Shown: piece after piece, positions 1-7,340 of the stretch
Numbering within the stretch: position 1 is the first letter of the stretch
Layout of the letters: each line of letters begins with the position of its first letter
Assembly (NCBI GenBank): GCA_023665825.1
Contig: JAMPDE010000002.1
Span: 599,256 to 663,255, forward strand
Direction: 5' to 3'
Length of the DNA stretch: 64,000 nucleotides
From: Alistipes senegalensis
Lineage (GTDB): Bacteria > Bacteroidota > Bacteroidia > Bacteroidales > Rikenellaceae
The notes under the pieces: generated by a model
The model's database searches: none
What the model saw: the letters and a program-made list of their open reading frames with translations, nothing else
What the model was told of the DNA's origin: nothing
Made by a program: the position numbers and the translations under genes

Positions 1-100
1 TTCGCTCGCCGCCCCGAAATTTACATCCGGCATCGTCCGACACACCGCGAATTGTATTTATATTGTATTGAAATTCAACCTTAAAAATTACATTTGTTAA

Positions 101-436
101 ATGGCAACATTATCTGTCCACCAAGAAATAACCCTGCGTCGCGTCTCCACATTGCTCGACGAACGACGCAACCGGTCAAACGAGGAAACATTCCAAGCCC
201 TCGAAAAACTCGGCCTCAACGTCTACTGGAAACGGGTAACATGGACGGGCGGCGTCGGTTCGTTCAAAATTATGCGTTCAAAACGATGTCGCGTCCTCGT
301 TTCCGCCACGAAATCGGGGTTATCAAGTTCAAAATCCAAACTTCGGCCGGTGGGAACTTCGGCGTTCATCGTATCGAAAACTTCCTCAAAACGCACCGGG
401 TTCCGTTATGGTTGGTGCGTCGAAATCCACCAGTAA
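101..436 (+). CDS. Possible small hypothetical protein
   Basis: An open frame of 111 codons with ATG at 101 and TAA at 434-436. The first 50 residues have codon choice like the core genes and look like a small soluble helical protein; the second half is rich in Ser, Lys and Arg and looks less natural, so the true gene may be shorter, frameshifted or absent. A second frame starting at 94 overlaps it completely. No family is recognised. It precedes the znuA-like gene by about 200 bases of AT-rich DNA in which I see no other gene. Confidence 0.25.
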   Translation: MATLSVHQEITLRRVSTLLDERRNRSNEETFQALEKLGLNVYWKRVTWTGGVGSFKIMRSKRCRVLVSATKSGLSSSKSKLRPVGTSAFIVSKTSSKRTGFRYGWCVEIHQ

Positions 437-607
437 TTTGTATTGTCAAAAATCCTCTATACCTTTAATTGGTAACAAATTGATTATCATATCTATATTA
501 TTCCAATTTTAAGGTCGTTAAAAGCTCGCAAGCCATTCGAGGCATCAAACGACTGCATCCGCAGAATATCGACCAAGCACTGCATAAAATATCGGCCGAT
601 TATTTAT

Positions 608-615
608 TATCTTTG
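608..615 (+). promoter_or_regulatory. Bacteroidetes -7 promoter element for znuA
   Basis: TATCTTTG matches the TAnnTTTG -7 consensus of the Bacteroidetes primary sigma factor. It lies 30 bases before the preferred ATG at 645. No clear TTG is seen at the -33 position, which would fit a regulated promoter. The AT-rich stretch 469-600 upstream holds no gene and could carry an operator. Confidence 0.6.
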
Positions 616-644
616 TCTGACAAATGTCATTAGCGGATTTTACC

Positions 645-1526
645 ATGAAAAAATACGGAATCCATTTATTTTCAATTCTTTCGACTGTGATATTCTTATG
701 CGGAACCGAAGCGTGCACATCACAGTCAGCACAACAAGAAACCATTTATGTTTCGATTCTGCCGCTACGAGGGCTTGTCCATGAAATTGTCGGAGATGAC
801 TTGCCGGTCGAAGTGCTTGTTCCGGCCGGAGCCAGCCCGGAAACGTTTGAACCGACACCGCGCCAATTCGTAGCCCTCAATCAAGCCCGTTTAGTCTTCA
901 ATGTCGGACTACTCGATTTTGAGGCGGCTCTGCTCGAAAAAATCGAAAACCGCCAAAAGATTGTCGATCTGAATAAAAACATTAAGCTAATTGCCGGAAC
1001 ATGCTCGCATGCAAACCATTCCGAAGCCGAAACACATCATCATGCGCATGGTATCGACCCCCATATTTGGACCTCTCCGAAAGCATTGCTGCGAATGGCG
1101 GGAAATGCCTATGAGGCAATCCGGCGTACTTACCCCGATTCAACAAAATACGATACGAACTACCGGAAATTGAAGCAAAAGCTGGTGGATTTGGATAGTG
1201 TTGTCACCCGCAAAATCGAAGCGAGCGGCGTCCGCATGTTCGTCATCTACCACCCTGCTCTTACTTATTATGCGCGCGACTACGGGTTGCAACAAATAGC
1301 CATCGAAGAAGACGGCAAAGAGCCGTCGGCCCGTCATCTTGCCCGACTGATTGAAATCGCACGCGAAGAAAAAATCAGTAATATATTCTTTCAAAGCCAG
1401 TTCCCGGCATCCGTCGTAGAAGTCATTGCAAACGACATCGGCGCAAAAGCAGTACAGATCGACCCGCTGTGCGAAAATGCAATCGGCAACATCGAAACGA
1501 TAACCGACTTAATTACAGCCCGATGA
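645..1526 (+). CDS. znuA: Zinc/manganese ABC transporter substrate-binding protein (ZnuA-like)
   Basis: This is a periplasmic metal-binding protein of the cluster A-I family that hands Zn2+ (or Mn2+) to an ABC transporter. ATG 645 is preferred over ATG 624 because it begins directly with a lipoprotein-like signal peptide (MKKYGIHLF, then a hydrophobic stretch ending in a Cys near residue 24). A His-rich loop (HHHAHG) in the middle and the GIDPHIW motif, a later YHPALTYYA histidine and the IDPL aspartate are the expected metal ligands. The length of about 293 residues is usual. The TGA overlaps the ATG of the ATPase gene, so the two are translationally coupled. The His-rich loop favours zinc, but the metal is inferred, not shown. 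Confidence 0.9.
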   Translation: MKKYGIHLFSILSTVIFLCGTEACTSQSAQQETIYVSILPLRGLVHEIVGDDLPVEVLVPAGASPETFEPTPRQFVALNQARLVFNVGLLDFEAALLEKIENRQKIVDLNKNIKLIAGTCSHANHSEAETHHHAHGIDPHIWTSPKALLRMAGNAYEAIRRTYPDSTKYDTNYRKLKQKLVDLDSVVTRKIEASGVRMFVIYHPALTYYARDYGLQQIAIEEDGKEPSARHLARLIEIAREEKISNIFFQSQFPASVVEVIANDIGAKAVQIDPLCENAIGNIETITDLITAR

Positions 1527-2293
1527 ATTTAGTCTCGCTACACAACGTAGGCGTCCGATACGAGGATTATGAAGCCCTGCAACAGGTCGATCTGACCATT
1601 GCCGACGATGATTTTCTGGGAGTTATCGGTCCCAACGGAGGCGGCAAAACCTCGCTTGTAAAGGCCATTCTCGGTACTATACCCTACACGGGCCGAATCG
1701 AGTTCGCCCCCGAAATGTTTCGGGGCAAAGAGCGACTGATCGGCTACATGCCCCAAATCATGCAATTCGACCGGGCGTTTCCGATTTCGATTGCTGAAGT
1801 CGTCCGGTCGGGATTGCAGGGACAACGCGGTTTCATGTCCCGCTTCACCCGTGCAGACCGTAAGAAAATGGCGGCATTACTCGATACCGCCGGAATCGGA
1901 GAGTTTGCAGATTGTCCCGTCGGCGAAGTTTCGGGCGGGCAGTTGCAACGCGCCCTGCTTTGTCGTGCGATTATTTCCGAACCGAAGTTGTTGATTCTCG
2001 ACGAACCGACCAATTTCGTGGACAACCGGTTCGAGAAAGAGCTCTATGAAATGCTGCACGAACTGAACCGGCGCATGGCCATCGTCATGGTATCGCACGA
2101 CATCGGCACCATCACGAGCGTCGTGAAAGAGATCGTTTGCGTCAATCGGCATGTGCACCGGCATCATTCAAACGTGCTGACCGAAGAGCAGCTACGGAAT
2201 TACGACTGTCCGATCCAAGTCATCTCGCACGGACGTATCCCCCACACCGTGCTGGAACATCACTCCGGCGACGGTTGTTGCGAGCATGATTAA
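1523..2293 (+). CDS. znuC: Zinc-type ABC transporter ATP-binding protein (ZnuC-like)
   Basis: Cytoplasmic ATPase of a metal uptake ABC transporter. Visible motifs are Walker A (GPNGGGKTS), the signature VSGGQLQRA, Walker B (LLILDEPTN) and the switch histidine (VSHD). The start is ATG 1523, overlapping the stop of the binding-protein gene by four bases; an upstream ATG at 1469 in the same frame lies inside the preceding gene and is not used here. The C-terminal tail is rich in His and Cys (HRHHSN and GDGCCEHD), which may bind metal. Oddly no ZnuB permease gene follows: transcription ends at a hairpin, and before the island inserted the next gene would have been the opposing DUF2795 gene. Confidence 0.9.
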   Translation: MNLVSLHNVGVRYEDYEALQQVDLTIADDDFLGVIGPNGGGKTSLVKAILGTIPYTGRIEFAPEMFRGKERLIGYMPQIMQFDRAFPISIAEVVRSGLQGQRGFMSRFTRADRKKMAALLDTAGIGEFADCPVGEVSGGQLQRALLCRAIISEPKLLILDEPTNFVDNRFEKELYEMLHELNRRMAIVMVSHDIGTITSVVKEIVCVNRHVHRHHSNVLTEEQLRNYDCPIQVISHGRIPHTVLEHHSGDGCCEHD

Positions 2294-2298
2294 AAAAC

Positions 2299-2323
2299 AG
2301 AGCAGCCTTTTTAGAGCTGCTCT
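2299..2323 (+). terminator. Hairpin after znuC
   Basis: AGAGCAGC and GCTGCTCT form an 8-bp perfect stem around a 9-base loop, six bases after the znuC stop. There is no T-tract after it, so termination is inferred from position. Confidence 0.5.
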
Positions 2324-2351
2324 CGTATAAATCGGGGCGCGAAAATTCGTC

Positions 2352-2374
2352 AATACTCCTCCTCGTTGAAGAAA
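2352..2374 (+). repeat. attL core, 23-bp direct repeat
   Basis: Identical to 22148-22170, beginning AATACTCCTCCTC. Read on the minus strand it encodes FFNEEEY, the C-terminus of the DUF2795 protein, here followed by TGA and then the region downstream of znuC. This gives the pre-insertion layout: the DUF2795 gene ended facing znuC. Confidence 0.85.
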
Positions 2375-2424
2375 TGATTTTGATTTGAATATCAACTATT
2401 TAGATAATTAGCCGCAAATTTTAA

Positions 2425-2449
2425 CCAAACATACCGCGCCATTTGAGAC
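2425..2449 (+). repeat. Element-end motif, left copy
   Basis: This 25-base stretch matches 22031-22055 at 21 of 25 positions in the same orientation (CCAAA, CCGC, CCATT and GAGAC blocks). Both lie just inside the attachment cores, 50 bases from the left core and 92 from the right. They are candidates for integrase or excisionase arm sites. The rest of 2375-2596 is AT-rich and holds no gene that I can see. Confidence 0.5.
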
Positions 2450-2596
2450 GGTCTGAGGCTATAGTAGAAATGGGTGGATAAACAAACTTCTGAAAATTAT
2501 TAATAATATTTAGTTTTCAATTCTGTGACTATCGGGATGTGCAGCAGCATAGAAAAGTAAACACTAATTTTTCAGTTAATAAAATTCCCCATAATT

Positions 2597-3625
2597 CTAT
2601 GCTTTTGGAAATGAAAATCTAAATGTATTGGTTGTATAATTTTCTTTATGATTGCCTGGTGTTATCCCAAAAGTACAATTGCTTCTTGTTATGCACTCTT
2701 GTATATAATACATACCTAATCCACTACCATCAAGTCTTGCTTTCTTAGCGTAATAACCAGACTCGCCCTTTCTTAAAATCAAGTCTATTTCCTCCGGCCT
2801 AATTGCCAAGCTGCGCATTGTGATAGATACAATTATATCTTTCCAATTAGATGAAAATGAAATTAATATATCACTATTGGGGGATGCATATTTGGTAGCG
2901 TTATTCCAAAAATGCCCCATAGCTAAATTAATTAATTCATAATCAATCAATACTTTATCATAACATTCGCCGAAGTTTATCTTTATTCTTTTATCCCAAA
3001 AGTCAATTAAGTACGGCTGTATTGATAATTTAACCACTTTATGAATGAAGTGAGTAGCTAATCGAGGTTTAGCCGAAGAAGTAATAACCTCATATGCGTC
3101 AAATTCCGACAGTGCAATAGATGTACTTTTTATACTTCTTAAAACTGCCTTTGCCACTTTATCTGCATTAGAAAAGATTTTGTCTCTTGAATACTCAACA
3201 ATGTCATTCCAGTCCTTAGAGGGGATGTCTTCGATGGCCGAAATAGATTTCATATCATCAAGGATATGTGACAATTGACCATATACATTATGCCTAAGTT
3301 TCTTGACCAAATCGAATGATGGATTTGCAGCTCGATGTACAGCTTCGTCAAAGGAAGGCACTAAAGATAGAAGAATGTCGAAATACTTCTTAAAATCATT
3401 CTTAGTAACAGAAGTATCATATGTACACAAATACACAAAACCGTCTTCTATAGGAAGTTTTTTCTGCCTTTTTAAAGTTCCACGAACCCTACAGTATAAT
3501 GATTTTGATTCCGCCAAACATGTATCGACCTCTGGTAAAAGCTCTTTTGGAAGATTGGATAGTATGACAGAACCATTCTTTATTATGTGATAGAAAAATT
3601 GAATAGATATTTCCGGATTCATCAT
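2597..3625 (-). CDS. Soluble GHKL-type histidine kinase-like protein
   Basis: A 342-residue protein without membrane segments. The last 120 residues form a histidine-kinase-like ATPase domain: an N box (FWNNATKYA, 239-247) and a G box (GSGLGMYYI, 300-308). A helical stretch before it contains RHNVYGQLSH (111-120), whose His112 is a candidate phospho-acceptor in a DHp-like helix. The first 100 residues match nothing I recognise and may sense a signal. It overlaps the receiver gene upstream by four bases, so the two form an operon and presumably a kinase/receiver pair. The DNA is much more AT-rich than the core. Placement at the edge of a defence-like cluster suggests an immune role, but that is inference. 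Confidence 0.7.
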   Translation of the reverse strand: MMNPEISIQFFYHIIKNGSVILSNLPKELLPEVDTCLAESKSLYCRVRGTLKRQKKLPIEDGFVYLCTYDTSVTKNDFKKYFDILLSLVPSFDEAVHRAANPSFDLVKKLRHNVYGQLSHILDDMKSISAIEDIPSKDWNDIVEYSRDKIFSNADKVAKAVLRSIKSTSIALSEFDAYEVITSSAKPRLATHFIHKVVKLSIQPYLIDFWDKRIKINFGECYDKVLIDYELINLAMGHFWNNATKYASPNSDILISFSSNWKDIIVSITMRSLAIRPEEIDLILRKGESGYYAKKARLDGSGLGMYYIQECITRSNCTFGITPGNHKENYTTNTFRFSFPKA

Positions 3626-4263
3626 AAAGAAATTAATAAACTTATGATGCTAGCTACAGAGCCAGCCTTATCTATATTGAATACTTTGCATATACTTTGA
3701 TTATCACTTTTTCCTTTTGAGTATAACTTCTGAATACCATTTTTTATTTCTTCTTTTGACAATTCCACTCCTAACTCTCGTTGAAAAACACGTTGTAAGT
3801 GAATAGTGCAATTATCTAGGCAGAAAGCTTCTTGAGCAAGTCTTTTAAGTGCAGTTTCAAATTGGTAACGGTTAGCCGACTTTTTAAGCCTCTCATCAAC
3901 ATAGCCTTCTGCAGGATGAAATGCATCAACTGGTCCTTGTGCTTCTGCGCTATACATAATGATTTTCTTTTCAGGATAGCAGTCATGTATTGCCGCTATT
4001 AAGCCAAGCCCTTCATCAACTAATCCAAGCTCCTTTCCTACGCCTTGGATATCAACACATAATATATGAGCATCTTTAAGTTCCGGTTGCGATAAAGACG
4101 TTATATCGGAAACATGTTTTATTCTTTTCCAGCCATCTTTTTCTTTTAGTTCCTCCGTGAGATTAAACTCCTCATTGTCAATAAAAAGAATTTCAACAGA
4201 GTTCTTTAGTTGTTCGATTGTTCTAATTGGAAAGTTCTTCTGCTTTGTAAAAATTGGGAACAT
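3622..4263 (-). CDS. Receiver-domain protein with uncharacterised C-terminus
   Basis: The first 125 residues look like a divergent response-regulator receiver: an acidic pocket (ILFIDNEE, Asp29), a phospho-acceptor candidate (LCVDIQG, Asp71), a switch Ser (IIMYSAE, Ser105) and a Lys after GYVDERLK. The following 85 residues are helical, resemble no DNA-binding domain I know and could be an effector. The longer frame from 4323 begins upstream of a -7 promoter element at 4312-4319, so I place the start at ATG 4263. It is followed, with a four-base overlap, by the kinase gene. Function beyond phospho-relay is unknown. Confidence 0.6.
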   Translation of the reverse strand: MFPIFTKQKNFPIRTIEQLKNSVEILFIDNEEFNLTEELKEKDGWKRIKHVSDITSLSQPELKDAHILCVDIQGVGKELGLVDEGLGLIAAIHDCYPEKKIIMYSAEAQGPVDAFHPAEGYVDERLKKSANRYQFETALKRLAQEAFCLDNCTIHLQRVFQRELGVELSKEEIKNGIQKLYSKGKSDNQSICKVFNIDKAGSVASIISLLISL

Positions 4264-4311
4264 AAGTATTAACGCATATGTGGTTTTATAAAAACTATAA
4301 TTTATTGTTTG

Positions 4312-4319
4312 CAAAAATA
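4312..4319 (-). promoter_or_regulatory. -7 promoter element for the receiver/kinase operon
   Basis: On the minus strand this reads TATTTTTG, fitting TAnnTTTG, 49 bases before ATG 4263. It is divergent from the promoter at 4352. Confidence 0.5.
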
Positions 4320-4351
4320 GCAAAATAATCCGAGCTGTCGAAATAATTCAC

Positions 4352-4359
4352 TATATTTG
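4352..4359 (+). promoter_or_regulatory. -7 promoter element for the defence-like operon
   Basis: TATATTTG fits TAnnTTTG and lies 22 bases before the XRE regulator's ATG. The two divergent -7 elements (4312 and 4352) share about 30 bases of upstream DNA, so one bound regulator could affect both operons. Confidence 0.55.
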
Positions 4360-4381
4360 TATAATATTATCGAATTGCAAT

Positions 4382-4585
4382 ATGAAACTAAACAGGATAA
4401 AAGCAGTCTTGTCCGAGAAAGGCATATCTCAGACTTGGTTGGCTAAGCAACTTGGCAAGAGCTTTAGTATAGTGAATGCCTATGCTTGTAATCGAATTCA
4501 ACCCAATTTGAATACATTGCAGCAAATAGCAGTTATCCTGCAGGTTGACTTAAAGGATCTGATAACCGATAAAGATGAAAGATAG
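4382..4585 (+). CDS. XRE-family helix-turn-helix regulator
   Basis: A 67-residue single-domain Cro/C1-type DNA-binding protein: the helix-turn-helix runs through GISQTWLAKQLGKSFSIVN and is followed by the usual LNTLQQIAVILQVDLKDLI helices. It is the first gene after the plus-strand promoter and lies 14 bases before the DUF1016 nuclease gene. Small XRE proteins in this position often repress their own operon; that role is inferred. It could also act on the divergent kinase/receiver operon. Confidence 0.85.
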   Translation: MKLNRIKAVLSEKGISQTWLAKQLGKSFSIVNAYACNRIQPNLNTLQQIAVILQVDLKDLITDKDER

Positions 4586-4599
4586 ATTAGTAAAAAGTA

Positions 4600-5715
4600 A
4601 TGAACAAAATGCAGAATATGGATAACTCTATCATCATTGATATTGCAGAACGTATAGAACGGCTGATAACGGATGCTCGGGCACATGTTGCACGGGCAGT
4701 AAACATTACCGAAGTCATTACCAAATATGAAATCGGACGCATTATTGTGGAGGTCGTACAAGAGGGCGAAGAACGCGCGACATACGGAAAGCAATTGTTA
4801 CAAGGGGTCGCCGACTTGTTGACAGAACGACTGGGAGATGGCTGGTCGACGGAAACATTGAAAAGATGTCGCAAGTTTTTCATAATATATTCGGTCAAGG
4901 AAATTGGCACAACAGTGTTGGCCGAATCATCTGACAGCAATTTGGTCAACAGTGTTGACCAAATTCAAAAATCCGCGACAATGGCGCGGAAATCTGATGC
5001 AACATATCCTTTCTCACTCTCTTGGTCTCACTATTTGGTACTGATGCGTATAGAGTCCGATGCGGAGCGCAACTTCTACGAAATCGAGTGTCAAAAACAA
5101 AATTGGAGTGTGCGACAGTTGCAACGGCAGTACAATTCGAGCCTGTATGAGCGGTTGGCATTGAGTCGTGACAAAGATGCCGTAATGCGATTGGCGCAGG
5201 AGGGACAGACCGTCAACAAGCCCGAAGATATACTCAAGAATCCGCTGACACTGGAATTTCTCGGACTGAAGCCCGAAGCGGTTTATTCGGAGAGTAAGTT
5301 GGAAAACGCAATTATAGACAAAATGCAACAATTTCTGCTGGAACTTGGCAAAGGTTTTCTGTTCGAGGCTCGGCAGAAACGATTTACGTTCGACGAAGAG
5401 AATTTTTATGTGGATTTGGTGTTCTACAATCGCTTGTTGCAATGCTACGTATTGATTGATTTGAAGGTCGGAAAACTTTCGCACCAGGATTTGGGACAGA
5501 TGCAGATGTATGTCAATTATTACGACCGCCACGTAAAAGAGGATTTCGAAAAGCCGACCATAGGCATCCTGCTCTGCAAAGAGAAGAAAGATGCACTGGT
5601 GGAATTGACCCTACCCAAAGATGCTAATATTTACGCACAGCAATACGCATTGTACCTGCCCGACAAGAGCACATTGCAGGCCAAGTTGAAAGAGTGGATA
5701 GACGAACAGAATTAA
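4600..5715 (+). CDS. DUF1016/YhcG-family PD-(D/E)XK nuclease
   Basis: The 371-residue protein has the two-part YhcG layout: an N-terminal DUF1016_N helical domain (about 10-170, with YEIGRIIVE and GWSTETLKRCRKF) and a C-terminal restriction-endonuclease fold (about 210-371). The nuclease core is visible as FYVDLVFYN followed by YVLIDLKVG and QMQMYVNYYD, giving the Asp and the D-x-K pair of the PD-(D/E)XK active site. The family is common in defence islands and near restriction systems; its target is not settled. ATG 4600 is taken, with ATGs at 4609 and 4618 as alternatives. It sits between the XRE regulator and the helicase cluster and may be part of the same operon. Confidence 0.85.
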   Translation: MNKMQNMDNSIIIDIAERIERLITDARAHVARAVNITEVITKYEIGRIIVEVVQEGEERATYGKQLLQGVADLLTERLGDGWSTETLKRCRKFFIIYSVKEIGTTVLAESSDSNLVNSVDQIQKSATMARKSDATYPFSLSWSHYLVLMRIESDAERNFYEIECQKQNWSVRQLQRQYNSSLYERLALSRDKDAVMRLAQEGQTVNKPEDILKNPLTLEFLGLKPEAVYSESKLENAIIDKMQQFLLELGKGFLFEARQKRFTFDEENFYVDLVFYNRLLQCYVLIDLKVGKLSHQDLGQMQMYVNYYDRHVKEDFEKPTIGILLCKEKKDALVELTLPKDANIYAQQYALYLPDKSTLQAKLKEWIDEQN

Positions 5716-5742
5716 TCAAACTTGCTATAATCTAATAACGAA

Positions 5743-7338
5743 ATGTCTGAATCTCTCTTCCTCCAGTTCTGCAAATATGTGGATGAATCCATTTTCCCCA
5801 AGGAGAATGGAGGAGAGAGCATTGCATTCATTGTCGACCAAGCCTTCATTGACGACTTCTGCAAGAAATTTTCCACCTCTGAGGATGTATTGCTAAAAAA
5901 TGTTCGGCTGGGTCTGAACGGAACATCGCACCTTGACCACCTGCACGTCAAAGGGATTCTTGCGATACAGCTTTACGCAGCCACTAAGAGAGAGGACTCC
6001 GGAGGGATAACCGAGCGGAACTATCGAAATCGCCTGAGTCAGGTTCTCGATTGGGATATTCAAGACCTCCGACGTTGGATGGAAGAAAACCAGGAGAGAT
6101 ACTGGGGCCATCTATATTCGTGGTGTAGTCAGAACGACTTCCTGATTGCTCGATGCTCCCCTAAGACTGGCACCGGAAGGTATGTTCAGTACCCAATACA
6201 GCAAGCCGAAAGAGTCTTTACACAAAAGGATCTGAATGCAATCGCATATCATTTTGTTGAGTACAACCTACGACCTGGCGAGGATATTAGCGAACTCGAT
6301 TTCTGGAAAATTCTCAGTAAAGGACAACTACCTTACTATATTCACACCAATCACGGTCGCAGGCTTGTTGAGAAGCCGGAATACCTTCAGGATGCGTACA
6401 AGCAGATCTATAATTTCTACCTGCGATGGGATGGCAACTACTTGGATATTGAGAGGAACAAATCCGCAAAGGTGCCTAAGGAACAACATTTCCTATACTT
6501 GTCAGAAGATGGGCACATTGATATCAGAGACAAAAATATGAAGCTTGAAAAACAGATTGGTTGGGATGCGCTTTCTACGGCTCTCCTCAATCCATTCTAC
6601 TCATTCAAGCGAAGCCAATGGATACTGTTTCGTAAAAACGAGGATTACGAAGAATATTGGGAGGAGACCCGATATCTTGAGTGGCGGGAAGAGGATGGTA
6701 AAACATTCTATGAAGACGGTATGGTCGTATTCTTTACAAGTAGCGATTCCTTTTATAGATATTCAGAGGCGAACCCTTTCTCCAATCTCCTCCCGATTTA
6801 CTCAAGCAGCAGGATAAAGATATACCGGTTACAATTTTCATCTAATCTGGCATACCTCTATACTGAAAAGAAATTCTTTGGGCTTGAGGGCGGACTGAAG
6901 GTAGGAAGGTTGCAGTACATTCTCGGTGGAGCTCCTATCCTCTCAATATCTAAGGATAGCAGTTTTTGGATTGACGGAGAGAAACCATCTATTAGCCCCA
7001 TCGCGGGCCAGTTGAACCTTAACTTCCTTTCAGTAGGTTCTCATGATATCAAGTTTCCGGGGTTCAAGAAGATTGAGTTTACCATCGTCGATCCCGAACC
7101 AGTCACCCCATCCTGGGATGAATCCTACAACAAATGGATATTCTCTTGTAAGGATAAACAATGGTTGACAGCCAGATCAGAAAAAGGAATAGTCGGATTG
7201 GATTACTCTATATTCAAAATTAAGAACCGGGGAGAAACGGAGAAAAGTGTTCTCAGACGTTGGGCAAGATTCCACTTGACGGGGAAGAGTTCAAATGAGG
7301 GAAGAAACATAGCACTGAAATTATTAAACAAGCACTAA
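5743..7338 (+). CDS. Uncharacterised protein, first of the helicase cluster
   Basis: A soluble protein of 531 residues with no signal peptide, membrane segment or motif that I recognise. The first 140 residues are helical, with a basic stretch near RNYRNRLSQVLDW that could bind nucleic acid. The middle is rich in aromatic and acidic residues (YEEYWEETRYLEW), and the last third looks all-beta. It starts 27 bases after the nuclease gene and ends two bases before the next gene, so it is co-transcribed and probably made together with the giant helicase. Its position and size recall DruB of type I Druantia; I cannot support homology by eye. No function is proposed. Confidence 0.75.
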   Translation: MSESLFLQFCKYVDESIFPKENGGESIAFIVDQAFIDDFCKKFSTSEDVLLKNVRLGLNGTSHLDHLHVKGILAIQLYAATKREDSGGITERNYRNRLSQVLDWDIQDLRRWMEENQERYWGHLYSWCSQNDFLIARCSPKTGTGRYVQYPIQQAERVFTQKDLNAIAYHFVEYNLRPGEDISELDFWKILSKGQLPYYIHTNHGRRLVEKPEYLQDAYKQIYNFYLRWDGNYLDIERNKSAKVPKEQHFLYLSEDGHIDIRDKNMKLEKQIGWDALSTALLNPFYSFKRSQWILFRKNEDYEEYWEETRYLEWREEDGKTFYEDGMVVFFTSSDSFYRYSEANPFSNLLPIYSSSRIKIYRLQFSSNLAYLYTEKKFFGLEGGLKVGRLQYILGGAPILSISKDSSFWIDGEKPSISPIAGQLNLNFLSVGSHDIKFPGFKKIEFTIVDPEPVTPSWDESYNKWIFSCKDKQWLTARSEKGIVGLDYSIFKIKNRGETEKSVLRRWARFHLTGKSSNEGRNIALKLLNKH

Positions 7339-7340
7339 CC

